A program made the translations under genes and the position numbers. The notes beneath the pieces were generated by a model. The model was not told the origin of the DNA, did not search any database, and worked only from the letters and a program-made list of their open reading frames with translations. DNA of 64,000 nucleotides from Sporocytophaga myxococcoides (GTDB lineage Bacteria; Bacteroidota; Bacteroidia; Cytophagales; Cytophagaceae), in assembly GCF_000775915.1 (NCBI RefSeq), contig NZ_BBLT01000009.1:124001-188000 (forward strand), read 5' to 3'. Positions 6,529-15,524 of the stretch are shown piece by piece. Positions within the stretch are counted from its first letter, which is position 1. Each line of letters starts with the position of its first letter.

Positions 6529-8385
6529 TCAGTCCCATTTATTTTTTACTACTTTGGAAATACGCATTCCGGATTCTGTAGTAACTTTTACGATATAGAT
6601 TCCTGATTCCAAAGGTAATCCTGATAAGTCCGTTTCAATGATACCATTGGAGTTTATTGGTCTTTTTCCTGTATAGAATTCCCTTCCATTCAGATCAGCA
6701 ATAGTAATGAAAGCTGCTTCATCAATATCATCAATCTTGATTGACATACAATCCGTAACTGGATTAGGGTAAATCTCTATTTTAGAATGTCCCTTATTAA
6801 GATTATTAATAGTGGCGACTTCCCTATTTACAACATGAAGCATAGCCGTAGTAGATAATGTATTACTATCGCTTACAGTAAGTGCTTTAATCTTATATAT
6901 ACCTTCTTCTTTTAGCCATTGCAGGAAGTCCCCTGAGGTATAATCACCAAGGGTATAAGGTTCTATAGAGGTAGTTTTATAGAGTACATTATTAAGATAA
7001 AATTCCACTGAAGTAAAATCAGAGCCAAATGTATATGCCTGGATCGTTACAGCTTCATCTGTGTAAACGGTATCCACTGATTTAAGAGGTCGAATGTCGG
7101 TCCCGGTTGAAGCATCTACAAGAATAAAGGAGGTTACACCTGATTGAAAGGGGGAATATTTAAAGAATTCATAGAAGGTATTACTGTAATCGTCTTCGAA
7201 CTCTTCAAATTTTATCTCTTCAGTCTGAAGCGTAAAATAAACATCATTTCCTACAGGAATTATACTGCCGATATCAGGCATTCTTAAAGTATCTGTATCA
7301 GTATCCGGATATTCTGTAATGAACTTAAATGAATCATTATTGCTGTTAAATACCCACAGTTTTTTCCCACCTTCTGAAGTAACTATTAAATCACCTATTG
7401 TGCAGTATGTACCCAGGACTTTATCAAATGCTCTGACAAGTTGAGGAGATGATGTTCCGTCTGTTCTCCATAGTTCATTGTTACTAAAAATGTAGAGTTT
7501 GTCGTTCAAAGGTCTTACATCAACGATGCCATCCATATATTCTGTCGTACCAGCTTCTGTGCCATCGGTTCTAAAGAGTCTGTGAGGATTTGAAACCGAA
7601 AAATAGTAGTATCCATTAAACTCACAACCGGAATTACTATAGCCCCAGCCTACAGAACCCGTCGGGCCTGGATTAATATCTTTAATAAGTTGAATATTCC
7701 CGGCTTCATCAAGTTTCCAGGGCTCTCTTCCATGAGCTGAATCTATAATTTCAAGCATGGCATAATCACTAAAAGAATTAAGGTAGTTCATATAATCAAA
7801 AGATTGTAAATATGTTGTGCCTGATGTTGTTCCATCACTTTTCCATAATTGATTCTGATATTCAATAAACAGAGTATTTTTTATATAGAATAATGCATCT
7901 GCGGTACCAGTCAAAGAGGTAAGACCCAAATCTTTAATTTGAATTGTACCTGCCTCAGTGCCGTCAGTTTTATAAAGACGGTCCTGAACCATAAAATAGG
8001 TAGTTCCATTCCAGTAACAGAGGTTGCTAATTGAATTTTCATTTGCCGGGGTGAATATTTTCACAGGCACCGTGCCAGAAACTGTGCCATCAGATTTCCA
8101 TAATTGATTTATATATCCCCCATTTCCATCAACTGTGAAATATAGGACATTACCCGAAGCTATCTGCTCCCTGACCTGATTCTGAATTCCAAATGATGTT
8201 AATTTGAGGGTAGAGCCAGGTGTTCCATCTGTTTTCCAAAGGTTATGATCTGAGAAAAGAACGGTGGAGTTTATTTTGAAGTGCTGTCCCGCACTTGATG
8301 CAACATTGGCAAGCTTTTGAGGCTGAGCCATTGAAATATGAATTGTCACAAAGAATAAGGTAAATAAAAGTAGTTTTTGAATCAT
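6529..8385 (-). CDS. ELWxxDGT-repeat surface protein with T9SS type A sorting domain
   Basis: The Met at 8385 begins a signal peptide (MIQKLLLFTLFFVTIHISMA); the longer frame from 8448 adds an unlikely extension and is rejected. The body carries many ELWxxDGT-type repeats (LWKTDGT, LWKSDGT, ELWRTDGT, LFRTDGT), which build propeller-like folds in secreted bacterial proteins. Around 430-530 is an Ig-like part with VEFYLNNVLYKTTS. The last 80 residues are a Por-type sorting domain: IEIYPNPVTDCMSI, DLNGREFYTG and SGIYIVKV, ending in a basic tail. This marks it for export by type IX secretion and surface anchoring or release. Its ligand is unknown. Confidence 0.88.
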   Translation of the reverse strand: MIQKLLLFTLFFVTIHISMAQPQKLANVASSAGQHFKINSTVLFSDHNLWKTDGTPGSTLKLTSFGIQNQVREQIASGNVLYFTVDGNGGYINQLWKSDGTVSGTVPVKIFTPANENSISNLCYWNGTTYFMVQDRLYKTDGTEAGTIQIKDLGLTSLTGTADALFYIKNTLFIEYQNQLWKSDGTTSGTTYLQSFDYMNYLNSFSDYAMLEIIDSAHGREPWKLDEAGNIQLIKDINPGPTGSVGWGYSNSGCEFNGYYYFSVSNPHRLFRTDGTEAGTTEYMDGIVDVRPLNDKLYIFSNNELWRTDGTSSPQLVRAFDKVLGTYCTIGDLIVTSEGGKKLWVFNSNNDSFKFITEYPDTDTDTLRMPDIGSIIPVGNDVYFTLQTEEIKFEEFEDDYSNTFYEFFKYSPFQSGVTSFILVDASTGTDIRPLKSVDTVYTDEAVTIQAYTFGSDFTSVEFYLNNVLYKTTSIEPYTLGDYTSGDFLQWLKEEGIYKIKALTVSDSNTLSTTAMLHVVNREVATINNLNKGHSKIEIYPNPVTDCMSIKIDDIDEAAFITIADLNGREFYTGKRPINSNGIIETDLSGLPLESGIYIVKVTTESGMRISKVVKNKWD

Positions 8386-8760
8386 AGCTGGTAAGTTTAG
8401 GTTGAATAAATAAAACATAATGATGAGAAGTGTTGTATATTCAATCATGGATTATCAAGCTTCTCCGTGAATAAAGCTACCCCCCTCTCTATTTTTAAAG
8501 AAATTATTACTAACGATATTTTAACTTGGGGTACACTTGAATGTTTCAACGCTTGAAGTCTTAGTTAAACTCTTCCTGTCTTCTGGAATTAATATCTTGT
8601 CCTCATATGACTAGAACAATTTTAAAACCGCAAAAAATAACCTAAGCCAATAGTTTACTTAAACCAGAGTAAAATCCTCCCTTTGCCCTTACTTTTTCCA
8701 TTTAAACCTAAACGAAGGCATCCAGTTTACTTTTTATGTTTCACTTAACCCCAACGAACT
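8386..8760. other. Divergent intergenic region, ELWxxDGT gene / catalase
   Basis: About 375 AT-rich bases between two divergent starts, presumably holding both promoters. I could not find a convincing Bacteroidetes -33/-7 pair or an operator. Nothing coding is visible. Confidence 0.4.
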
Positions 8761-9663
8761 ATGATCCTAAAAATGGACAGACTTCCGATAGAGTTGCCTA
8801 CTCCCAATAATCCTTCTCCCAACGATGCTGCTGCGATCCAAGAGCTTCTGGGCGGAAAGTTTGGAGAGATGTCTACTCTCATGAATTACACCTACCAATC
8901 TTTTAATTTCCGTGGCAGAAAAAGACTAAGACCGTTTTACGATCTTATATGCAGCATAGCAGGAGAAGAATATGGTCATATTGAAGTAGTTTCTTATGCC
9001 ATAAACTTGTTGCTTACAGGCACCACCAAACGGGGTTTAGATCCTGTAATTGCTCCCTTACAGAACGGAACTAATTCAAGAAATACAAGACATTTTATTG
9101 CCAGCGGACAGACAGCTCTGCCAATGGATTCTATGGGCGACTTCTGGTCAGGATCAAATGTATTCAGCAGTGGTAACCTGAAACTTGATTTGCTGCACAA
9201 TTTTTTTCTTGAGTGTGGAGCAAGGGCGAATAAAATGAGAGCTTATGAAATGGTAAGTGATCCGACTGCCAGGGAAATGGTAGGTTATCTGCTGGTACGC
9301 GGTGGTGTGCATGTGGTAGCATATGCGAGAGCATTAGAATATTTAACAGGTGTAGAAGTGACCAAGCTTGTTCCCGTTCCGGAGCTCAGCAATAAGGCAT
9401 TTCCAGAAGCTGTTAAGTTTGAAAAAAACAACCTGCATTTAAAATTATATACCTTTAGTAAAGACGACTATCAAAAAGCGGGAGTGATATTTAACGGTCC
9501 ACATCCAGAAGATGGAAAACCATTAGAAGTGATATTTGGAGCTCCGGAAGGCGGGCCAGTTCCTGATTTGGAGGAAGAACCTCAATTAAGTGCTCCAGGG
9601 GCTGACGGTATAGATGAGGATTTATTTAAAGATATTGCTAAGAAAATGGGGGTACCGGTTTAG
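8761..9663 (+). CDS. Manganese catalase
   Basis: The product splits hydrogen peroxide into water and oxygen with a dinuclear manganese centre in the cytoplasm. The ferritin-like four-helix core spans about residues 25-200. Metal ligands are visible in GKFGEMSTLMNY (Glu), AGEEYGHIEVVSYA (Glu and His), FFLECGARANKMRAYEM (Glu) and RGGVHVVAYARALE (His). The 300-residue length fits the family, with the usual less conserved tail (ending in FKDIAKKMGVPV). It is monocistronic: divergent from the ELWxxDGT gene and followed by a strong terminator. Non-haem catalase next to a surface protein has no obvious functional link. The MDRLPIELP Met (fifth residue) is an alternative start. Confidence 0.95.
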   Translation: MILKMDRLPIELPTPNNPSPNDAAAIQELLGGKFGEMSTLMNYTYQSFNFRGRKRLRPFYDLICSIAGEEYGHIEVVSYAINLLLTGTTKRGLDPVIAPLQNGTNSRNTRHFIASGQTALPMDSMGDFWSGSNVFSSGNLKLDLLHNFFLECGARANKMRAYEMVSDPTAREMVGYLLVRGGVHVVAYARALEYLTGVEVTKLVPVPELSNKAFPEAVKFEKNNLHLKLYTFSKDDYQKAGVIFNGPHPEDGKPLEVIFGAPEGGPVPDLEEEPQLSAPGADGIDEDLFKDIAKKMGVPV

Positions 9664-9697
9664 GTATAAATAATAAAATGAATATTTTTAAATAAAA

Positions 9698-9730
9698 GGC
9701 CCGAAGAGCCTAACCTTCGGGTCTTTATTT
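9698..9730 (+). terminator. Intrinsic terminator of catalase gene
   Basis: CCCGAAG (9700-9706) pairs with CTTCGGG (9715-9721) across an eight-base loop and runs into TCTTTATTT. It lies 35 bases after the catalase stop codon. Confidence 0.8.
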
Positions 9731-9817
9731 ATTCTTCAAGATGAACTCGAATAGGCTCGATTTTTCAACTTCATAGCAGTTTTGAAGTCTGTTTGACTTC
9801 GACCTTCAAAAGAGCTG

Positions 9818-10150
9818 TTAGGGTTCATAATCTTCTCCAGCAATTTTAACTGGTGACCATTTCATGTTTGATAAATTTCTTTCAAATGAAGATCCAACAG
9901 GAGCTAATAAGTTAACTTTAATATCATCATCTATTGATATTATATAATCTGATGAAACTATCACGAAATTTGATGAATCTTTTAAAGATTCATCTGATTC
10001 ATTGCCTGAAAATATTCTCCATCCACTGTCTCCATCTTCTAAAGGTATTTCTCTATACATCCAAGTTGGACTCTCTCTTTCATGAAATATCTTATTACTT
10101 ATTATTATCCCACCGATATTCAATTCCATAATATTGTGTTTTATTTTCAT
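9818..10150 (-). CDS. DUF2185 family protein (immunity-like)
   Basis: A small soluble protein with the family's hallmark SGWRIFSGNESDE around residues 42-54, a preceding ISNKIFHERESPTWMYRE and a C-terminal LLAPVGSSFERN. DUF2185 proteins are counted among the putative immunity proteins of polymorphic toxin systems, mainly by gene neighbourhood. Here no toxin gene is adjacent; neighbours are a catalase and a lipoprotein gene. It may therefore be an orphan immunity gene or have another role. Start Met1 or Met8 are both possible. Confidence 0.7.
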   Translation of the reverse strand: MKIKHNIMELNIGGIIISNKIFHERESPTWMYREIPLEDGDSGWRIFSGNESDESLKDSSNFVIVSSDYIISIDDDIKVNLLAPVGSSFERNLSNMKWSPVKIAGEDYEP

Positions 10151-10237
10151 ATATGTCCCACATCCTTTATCCTAAGTATTCACTTGCTACAACTTACCGC
10201 TAAAACCGAAGACAAATGGAACCCTACCTTTATAGGT

Positions 10238-11065
10238 TTACCACTTTCTAGAGATCTTCTCAACTACAAATGATTCCGATTCTCCCGAAGGCCACAAGAT
10301 CGTTCTGCTTACTAACATTTCCTGTTCATCGAAACGGTTAACCAAAGTTATCAGGCCTGTTGAATATGAATAACTCTCCCATTCTAACCGAATTGAGTCA
10401 ACCTTATTATCAGTAAAATAAAAGATCTCCTTTCTTTTTTCGTTTATTTTCTCTCTCCTTTTTATATGGCTGATAATGGAATCAGGTATGGAACCCGATC
10501 CTGAATAAAACACTTTTTTGGTAAAGAAACTTTTGAATAAATCTCCATACTCTAAACCTTCCGCTGCTGCAACTCTTCCAAGTGAATCAAGATAGAATAT
10601 TGTAGTATTCGGTTTAGTGTCATCAACAATTGAGTATTGGTAAATTTTATCAGAACTATCCTTATAACTGTAAGATATTTCCCAATCTCCACAGGAAATG
10701 ACATTTTCACTCGATCTTCTATAATTGCTATCATAATTAAAAGAATATGAAGGTCCCATTCCTAAAGTGCGAAAGGTGATATTTTTATTCTCATTACTTA
10801 CATATATTGAGTTGATGTAGATTCTTTTTATTTCGGAAGACACTTCTTTAATTTTCTTTCCCAAAGGATATTGCTCACACTCAATACATCTAAGACCAAG
10901 AGAATCATTATTACTAAACGTTAAAGGGAAATTGATTACAGGAAATTCCTGATTAAGATTGACAAGCAAAAAACTCCTTTGATCAGGCTTTATAACTTTG
11001 TCCTTCTTAGCAGAACAAGCAGCCATTATTACAAACAATAAACAACCTATAATTCGATTGAACAT
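10238..11065 (-). CDS. Unknown lipoprotein
   Basis: From the Met at 11065 the protein begins with a lipoprotein signal, MFNRIIGCLLFVIMAAC, with Cys17 as the lipidation site, so it should be anchored in an envelope membrane facing the periplasm or surface. The longer frame from 11095 would overlap the upstream gene and spoil the signal. The rest, about 260 residues, alternates short strands and turns (for example YQYSIVDDTKPNTTIFYLD and a TILWPSGESESF stretch), reminiscent of RHS/YD-like or YARHG-type periplasmic proteins, but I do not recognise the family. It directly follows the serine-hydrolase gene and is probably cotranscribed with it. Confidence 0.7.
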   Translation of the reverse strand: MFNRIIGCLLFVIMAACSAKKDKVIKPDQRSFLLVNLNQEFPVINFPLTFSNNDSLGLRCIECEQYPLGKKIKEVSSEIKRIYINSIYVSNENKNITFRTLGMGPSYSFNYDSNYRRSSENVISCGDWEISYSYKDSSDKIYQYSIVDDTKPNTTIFYLDSLGRVAAAEGLEYGDLFKSFFTKKVFYSGSGSIPDSIISHIKRREKINEKRKEIFYFTDNKVDSIRLEWESYSYSTGLITLVNRFDEQEMLVSRTILWPSGESESFVVEKISRKW

Positions 11066-11081
11066 GATTATCTTAAAATAA

Positions 11082-12104
11082 CTATTCCCCCTCACTTGTC
11101 CTTCTTCCTGATGCCGCCAGCACTTTTTTAAATATCACTGGAAAACTTTTCTCCAGAAACACATCCGATTGTCTGTTGGGGTTAGATACTCTCGTATCAT
11201 GGTTCACTGCTATAGCCGTATTTAAAGCCGGTATGATAAAGATAAACTGCCCACCATAGCCAATAGCATATCTTACTTCATAACTTTCATACTCTGTTGT
11301 GTACCAGCAAAAATTATAATTAGAGTTTTTCAATCCCCATGGAGCTTTTATCTTTTTATCTTTTGAAAAGACCTGCTCTAAATACTTCTGAGAGATCAAA
11401 ACCTTACCTTTGTGTGTTCCTTTATTTAAAATAAGTCTGGCGATCTTAAGCATGTCGTCTGTCTTGAACTGAACAGCAGTGCCTCCTCCGTCATAGAAAC
11501 CATCACGCAGTTTAACCCATTTATGATCTGTAATCCCTAAAGGATTGAGTAAGTATTTATCAGCAAAGTAAGCAGTTTCCATACCACTTGCCTTTGTAAT
11601 AATCCCTGATAACAAATGTGAAGCAGGCGTACTGTAAGAATATTTGCTTCCCGGAACAGCATCCATCGGCAATGACAATAGAAACAAGGATGGATTCGGA
11701 CTATTGAGCCATTGGTCACACATTGCATTAGGCCATTCAATAGCTGCAAGTCCGGAGTTTTGATTAAGAAGATGTCTGATCGTTATTTGCTTTTTCAGCA
11801 TTGAGGTATCATCCAGAATTACTGGATAAAAGTCTGATATAAATTGGTCTACATTTTTTATATAACCCTTATCAATAGCAATACCTATAAGTAAGGCCAT
11901 GATGCTTTTCGTTTCGGAATGAATATGAAAATAGGTATCGTCATCCTTTCCGTTATAAAACTTTCTGAATGCTACAGTATCATTCTGAAGAACAATAGTT
12001 GAATACAAACCTGGAATAGTCTCCAATTCTTCAAGCTTTAATTTATTCTGACTTTGGCAGGAGATTGTAAAGACTGAAAGAAAAATTATGAAAAGCTGTT
12101 TCAT
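11082..12104 (-). CDS. Serine beta-lactamase-like hydrolase, lipoprotein
   Basis: A lipoprotein signal (MKQLFIIFLSVFTISC) is followed by a class C beta-lactamase / penicillin-binding fold. The active-site SxxK is SETK in HIHSETKSIMALLIG, the Tyr motif is in KYSYSTPASHLLSGII, and the C-terminal part has GYGGQFIFIIPALNTA, as in the family's esterase and peptidase members. Such proteins hydrolyse esters or D-amino-acid peptides; true beta-lactam resistance is not implied. Length (340 residues) is normal. The downstream unknown lipoprotein starts 16 bases after the stop, so the two form an operon. Confidence 0.9.
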   Translation of the reverse strand: MKQLFIIFLSVFTISCQSQNKLKLEELETIPGLYSTIVLQNDTVAFRKFYNGKDDDTYFHIHSETKSIMALLIGIAIDKGYIKNVDQFISDFYPVILDDTSMLKKQITIRHLLNQNSGLAAIEWPNAMCDQWLNSPNPSLFLLSLPMDAVPGSKYSYSTPASHLLSGIITKASGMETAYFADKYLLNPLGITDHKWVKLRDGFYDGGGTAVQFKTDDMLKIARLILNKGTHKGKVLISQKYLEQVFSKDKKIKAPWGLKNSNYNFCWYTTEYESYEVRYAIGYGGQFIFIIPALNTAIAVNHDTRVSNPNRQSDVFLEKSFPVIFKKVLAASGRRTSEGE

Positions 12105-12400
12105 TTAAAATCAATTTATTGAAATTAATCAATCCGGGAATGATAAAAAAACGCTGAACTAAATTTGTAAAATAAACTTCATTGAATATTTATTGATACG
12201 CTGCCCGATTTCTTTTAATGAATATTTGCAAATAGTTGAATACGATCTATTTTTGTTCGCCACCAGTTAAAAGGTTTTATAACCATCAGTCAACCACCTG
12301 CTTGCTGAATGAGAATTGCATAATACTTCTCACTTTCCTACCACCAAGTGAATCAGAATTTCTTTTACCAGTTTTATTAACCCATTAAAAACAATTTTAC

Positions 12401-12817
12401 ATTGATAATAAATCTATACTCTTCTCTGTCTTGCTTGGATTTTTTTCACAAGGATTGCATGCACATACGATCTCACACAACAATGGAACGGCAAGTTAGG
12501 CAAAATACTTCCGGAATCTCAGCCTTATAAAGCAGAGCCTATAGTGAAAAATGCCAAAGGTTCACCCGAAAAATACTGTAGAACCTGCAGGTAAAGAAAT
12601 CCTTTATATCAATAATCAGAAAGTTGGAGAAATGGACATTACTCCTGTTCATGCTTATATCTTTGCTTATGATGAAGGTATTGATGTCGGAAGAGATCAG
12701 CTCACACCTGTAGCGGATAAATATAAATCTCCGTTTAAATTTACCGGCAAGCTCAACAACATTACCATCAACTATCCTCAGAATAACAGAGAAGCTCAGG
12801 AAAAGAGCGGAGAATAG
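12401..12817 (+). pseudogene. Arylsulfatase remnant lacking the catalytic core
   Basis: Two ends of a sulfatase survive in different frames. The 5' part reads KSILFSVLLGFFSQGLHAH (a signal peptide, from about 12410), then after a frameshift YDLTQQWNGKLGKILPESQP and KAEPIVKNAKGSP, the usual N-terminal run-up to the sulfatase core. It is followed, in the frame of an ATG at 12551, by the family's C-terminal beta domain: KEILYINNQKVGEMDITP, then DVGRDQLTPVADKYKSPFKF and TGKL. The roughly 400 residues between them, including the CxPSR formylglycine site, are gone. This is therefore a deletion-bearing pseudogene, not the small protein that the 12551-12817 frame would suggest. Confidence 0.82.
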
Positions 12818-12826
12818 TTTATATAA

Positions 12827-12871
12827 AAAATACAAGAGGCTGATTCATATTGAATCAGCTTCTTGTATTTT
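12827..12871. terminator. Bidirectional terminator
   Basis: A 21-base stem with one G-T wobble (left arm AAAATACAAGAGGCTGATTC, starting at 12827) and a three-base loop lies between the sulfatase remnant and the end of the convergent 12899-15439 gene. A and T runs on both sides let it work on either strand. Confidence 0.85.
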
Positions 12872-12898
12872 GAGCAAATATCTTATTCTCGCCAGGTA

Positions 12899-15439
12899 TT
12901 ATTCTTTTATTATTTTATTGATCTTATCTGCAGATTTCACAATATACATTCCAGCTGGCCATGAAGAACCATCAATTAAAAGTGATTCCTCACCATGAGT
13001 TATTTGATTAAACATAAGCTTACCCATCACATCATAAACATTAATCTCTTCATCATTAACCATACCTCTCAAGATAAACCTCTCCTGAAAAGGATTTGGT
13101 GCAACATTATTCGTACTTTCATTTATAACCGGAAAAATAGAGGTAGTTTGATTCACATCATTTTTTACAAGATAACCTACAACTGCAGTCATACCAGGCT
13201 CTACAATAAAAGTTTCTTCATTTTCAAGATGAAATCCAAATCGCTGTGCTTTGATTTTGAATTTCCCAGCGGGAAGATTTTTAAAAATAAATCCACCTCC
13301 GCTATTTGTTTTAGCCCAATTTACAATCATACCGTCTTCATTTACTGCATAAAGTATCAGGTTCTGACAAGCATAATATTTGGTATCAGGAGCAAAGAAA
13401 GGATTATCCCCTATTGAAGGGCCCATCCAATCTGTACCAGCATCACTGAATGCCGTGTCCTTATATAAGATCGTTCCTATGACAACATCATTTGCATTAT
13501 TGACTTGTGTGTTTTTGATCAAAGATATATTTGCTTCTGTAATCTCTCCGGTTAAAATTAGTTTATTGGCTATTTGGGAATCCAACTTATTTAAAAAATA
13601 AGTTGGAAAATAATCATTTTGAAGGGTTGTAGTCACATACCTATCATTTGCAAAGTATCCAGTGTCACGAGGTATTGCATAAAGTAAATACTCTCCTTTC
13701 TTTAATCCCTTAATACTATATGTTCCATCACTATTTGTTTTTTGGATTGAAGTCTTTCCGTCCTTCTTATTGATAGCGGCTACGTAGGCTAGAGTAAAGT
13801 CAGGAGCTTCAGAAGAAATTTTCCCTGAAATACTATGATTATCAGAAAACACCATTGCATTTTTATAATACTCAAATAAACAAGAGCTTTCAAGTTTAAC
13901 CCCAAGACGACGCTCAAAGCCTTCAACAGATTCTTTTAAGAAAGGTAGGGTATCACTGATAAAAGCAATACTTTTGCTATAGATATTATTATATCTGTCT
14001 ACTTTATATCCCAAAGTATTTGTAAACTCAGCTGTGGCATTGCAAAAACACCAGACATCTTTTTGGAAGAGATTTTCATTATGTTCCAGATTTATTTCTC
14101 CAGCCATCACTTCTCCTCCAAATACATTCCGAAACAAAGATACGCCCCTCGTGATATTTTCTGAATCATTTAAAAATATCACATCACCTGAAACTGTATT
14201 ACCTTCAAATAATGTAGTCTGTGTACTCACCCATTGATAATCTCCTGGTCTTATCTTTAGTTTCCCACTTTTCATAGAAAAATAATTATTTTTGACCTCT
14301 ATTCCTGCCAGATCATTTTGAACAATGATATCACCTGACTCGGAGACAAAGGCATTGTCTGTAATTACAATTCCTCCTACTGTTGTATAACTTGAAACTG
14401 AAAAATTTCCCAGAACTTTATTACAAGTTAAGTCAAGGCCATTAAGATAATTTAAAAAGCCACTCTTGATAGTATTACTTTCCAATCTCAGCCTGGAAAG
14501 TACGGTATCCATTTGTAAAGACCCTGTAAAAATATTATCCTTAAAAACTATAGGCCCATCAATGATACTAGAAGTCAAGGAGTTTATCTTGTTATTCTCA
14601 ATTTTAATTTCAGGTATATTATAATAATTATAAAGGAAGTCATCTTCTTTATTGATTACTAATCTTTGAATTGAATTACCTGTTATCTCAGCAATACCCT
14701 GTGATAACAGATCCAGATATTGAATTTTGCAGTTCTTCAGAGATAATTTTGTTTGTTTATCTTTTAGCTGAATTTTAAAAATCAAACTGAAACGACAAAA
14801 AGAGAATTCAGCAGAAGCATTCCCAAATAAATTGATATTTCCCTCTATATTTCCCTCTATATTTCCAAAATTACTCGGATAGTCGATAAATTTAACAGAA
14901 TCAGTTTTTGTCCCTTCAAAGGAAATTTTGAATTTATTTTCAGTATAAAAATAAGCCCCTTTCATGAAACTAATTTTCACTCCGGGTCCGATTTTAATAT
15001 CCTTAGCAATCCTGCACTTACTTTCTACAAGATATAACCCTGTGGTATCTGAAAGGTCTTTATCTAAATAGCCTTTAAGAATTTTCAGGTCATTAATTGG
15101 TCTCAGCACTGGATCATCACTTCTCTTAAAATTTATTGTTCTGATTGGCCCTTCATCATAATTGTACCATGCGCCATAAGACGCCCATACCGAATCTATT
15201 GTAATGGAATGGTAACCTTCTTTAGAAGCAATTAATTTATAGTAAGATCCAGTATCAGAGTTTTTTATTCCAAAACTCCCAAAAACATTTGTTTTAGCGG
15301 AGTCTACAAATGTACCATCATACTTCCATATTTCTATGTGGATCCCGCTATGATCGTTCTCTCCAAGTAAGTATACTAAATCACCATAACTATAAAAGGC
15401 GTTTACAATGAATAATATAATCAATATAATTTTTTTCAT
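12899..15439 (-). CDS. T9SS-exported protein with right-handed beta-helix and regulatory-like domains
   Basis: A signal peptide (MKKIILIILFIVNAFYSYG) is followed by a carboxypeptidase-regulatory-like domain (SAKTNVFGSFGIKN, YYKLIASKEGYHSITID). Residues 100-480 look like a parallel beta-helix, with many short repeats of the type IEVKNNYFSM, LESNTIKSG and FEGNTVSGD. Two more regulatory-like domains follow (TNSDGTYSIKGLKKGEYLLY; TNSGGGFIFKNLPAGKFKIK). The end is a T9SS type A sorting domain: NNVAPNPFQERFIL, VYDVMGKLMF, PAGMYIVKS, Lys-rich tail. Beta-helix proteins often bind or cleave polysaccharide, but no catalytic signature is clear here. It follows the sigma-factor operon on the same strand and could be a target of it. 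Confidence 0.8.
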   Translation of the reverse strand: MKKIILIILFIVNAFYSYGDLVYLLGENDHSGIHIEIWKYDGTFVDSAKTNVFGSFGIKNSDTGSYYKLIASKEGYHSITIDSVWASYGAWYNYDEGPIRTINFKRSDDPVLRPINDLKILKGYLDKDLSDTTGLYLVESKCRIAKDIKIGPGVKISFMKGAYFYTENKFKISFEGTKTDSVKFIDYPSNFGNIEGNIEGNINLFGNASAEFSFCRFSLIFKIQLKDKQTKLSLKNCKIQYLDLLSQGIAEITGNSIQRLVINKEDDFLYNYYNIPEIKIENNKINSLTSSIIDGPIVFKDNIFTGSLQMDTVLSRLRLESNTIKSGFLNYLNGLDLTCNKVLGNFSVSSYTTVGGIVITDNAFVSESGDIIVQNDLAGIEVKNNYFSMKSGKLKIRPGDYQWVSTQTTLFEGNTVSGDVIFLNDSENITRGVSLFRNVFGGEVMAGEINLEHNENLFQKDVWCFCNATAEFTNTLGYKVDRYNNIYSKSIAFISDTLPFLKESVEGFERRLGVKLESSCLFEYYKNAMVFSDNHSISGKISSEAPDFTLAYVAAINKKDGKTSIQKTNSDGTYSIKGLKKGEYLLYAIPRDTGYFANDRYVTTTLQNDYFPTYFLNKLDSQIANKLILTGEITEANISLIKNTQVNNANDVVIGTILYKDTAFSDAGTDWMGPSIGDNPFFAPDTKYYACQNLILYAVNEDGMIVNWAKTNSGGGFIFKNLPAGKFKIKAQRFGFHLENEETFIVEPGMTAVVGYLVKNDVNQTTSIFPVINESTNNVAPNPFQERFILRGMVNDEEINVYDVMGKLMFNQITHGEESLLIDGSSWPAGMYIVKSADKINKIIKE

Positions 15440-15524
15440 GATTTTCTTTTTATAAGGTTTAAAAAGTTAGACTGAAAACGTTTTCATTGATAAGGCGATA
15501 ATAGTTTAATAACGTTCTATAGTT

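Noticed and set aside
11082-12104. Calling the serine hydrolase an antibiotic-resistance beta-lactamase
   Set aside because: The fold and SxxK motif are shared with many esterases and peptidases; sequence alone does not support resistance.
13380-13601. Plus-strand frames inside the beta-helix gene (also 12995-13417)
   Set aside because: Antisense shadows; the minus strand carries a complete signal peptide, repeats and sorting domain.
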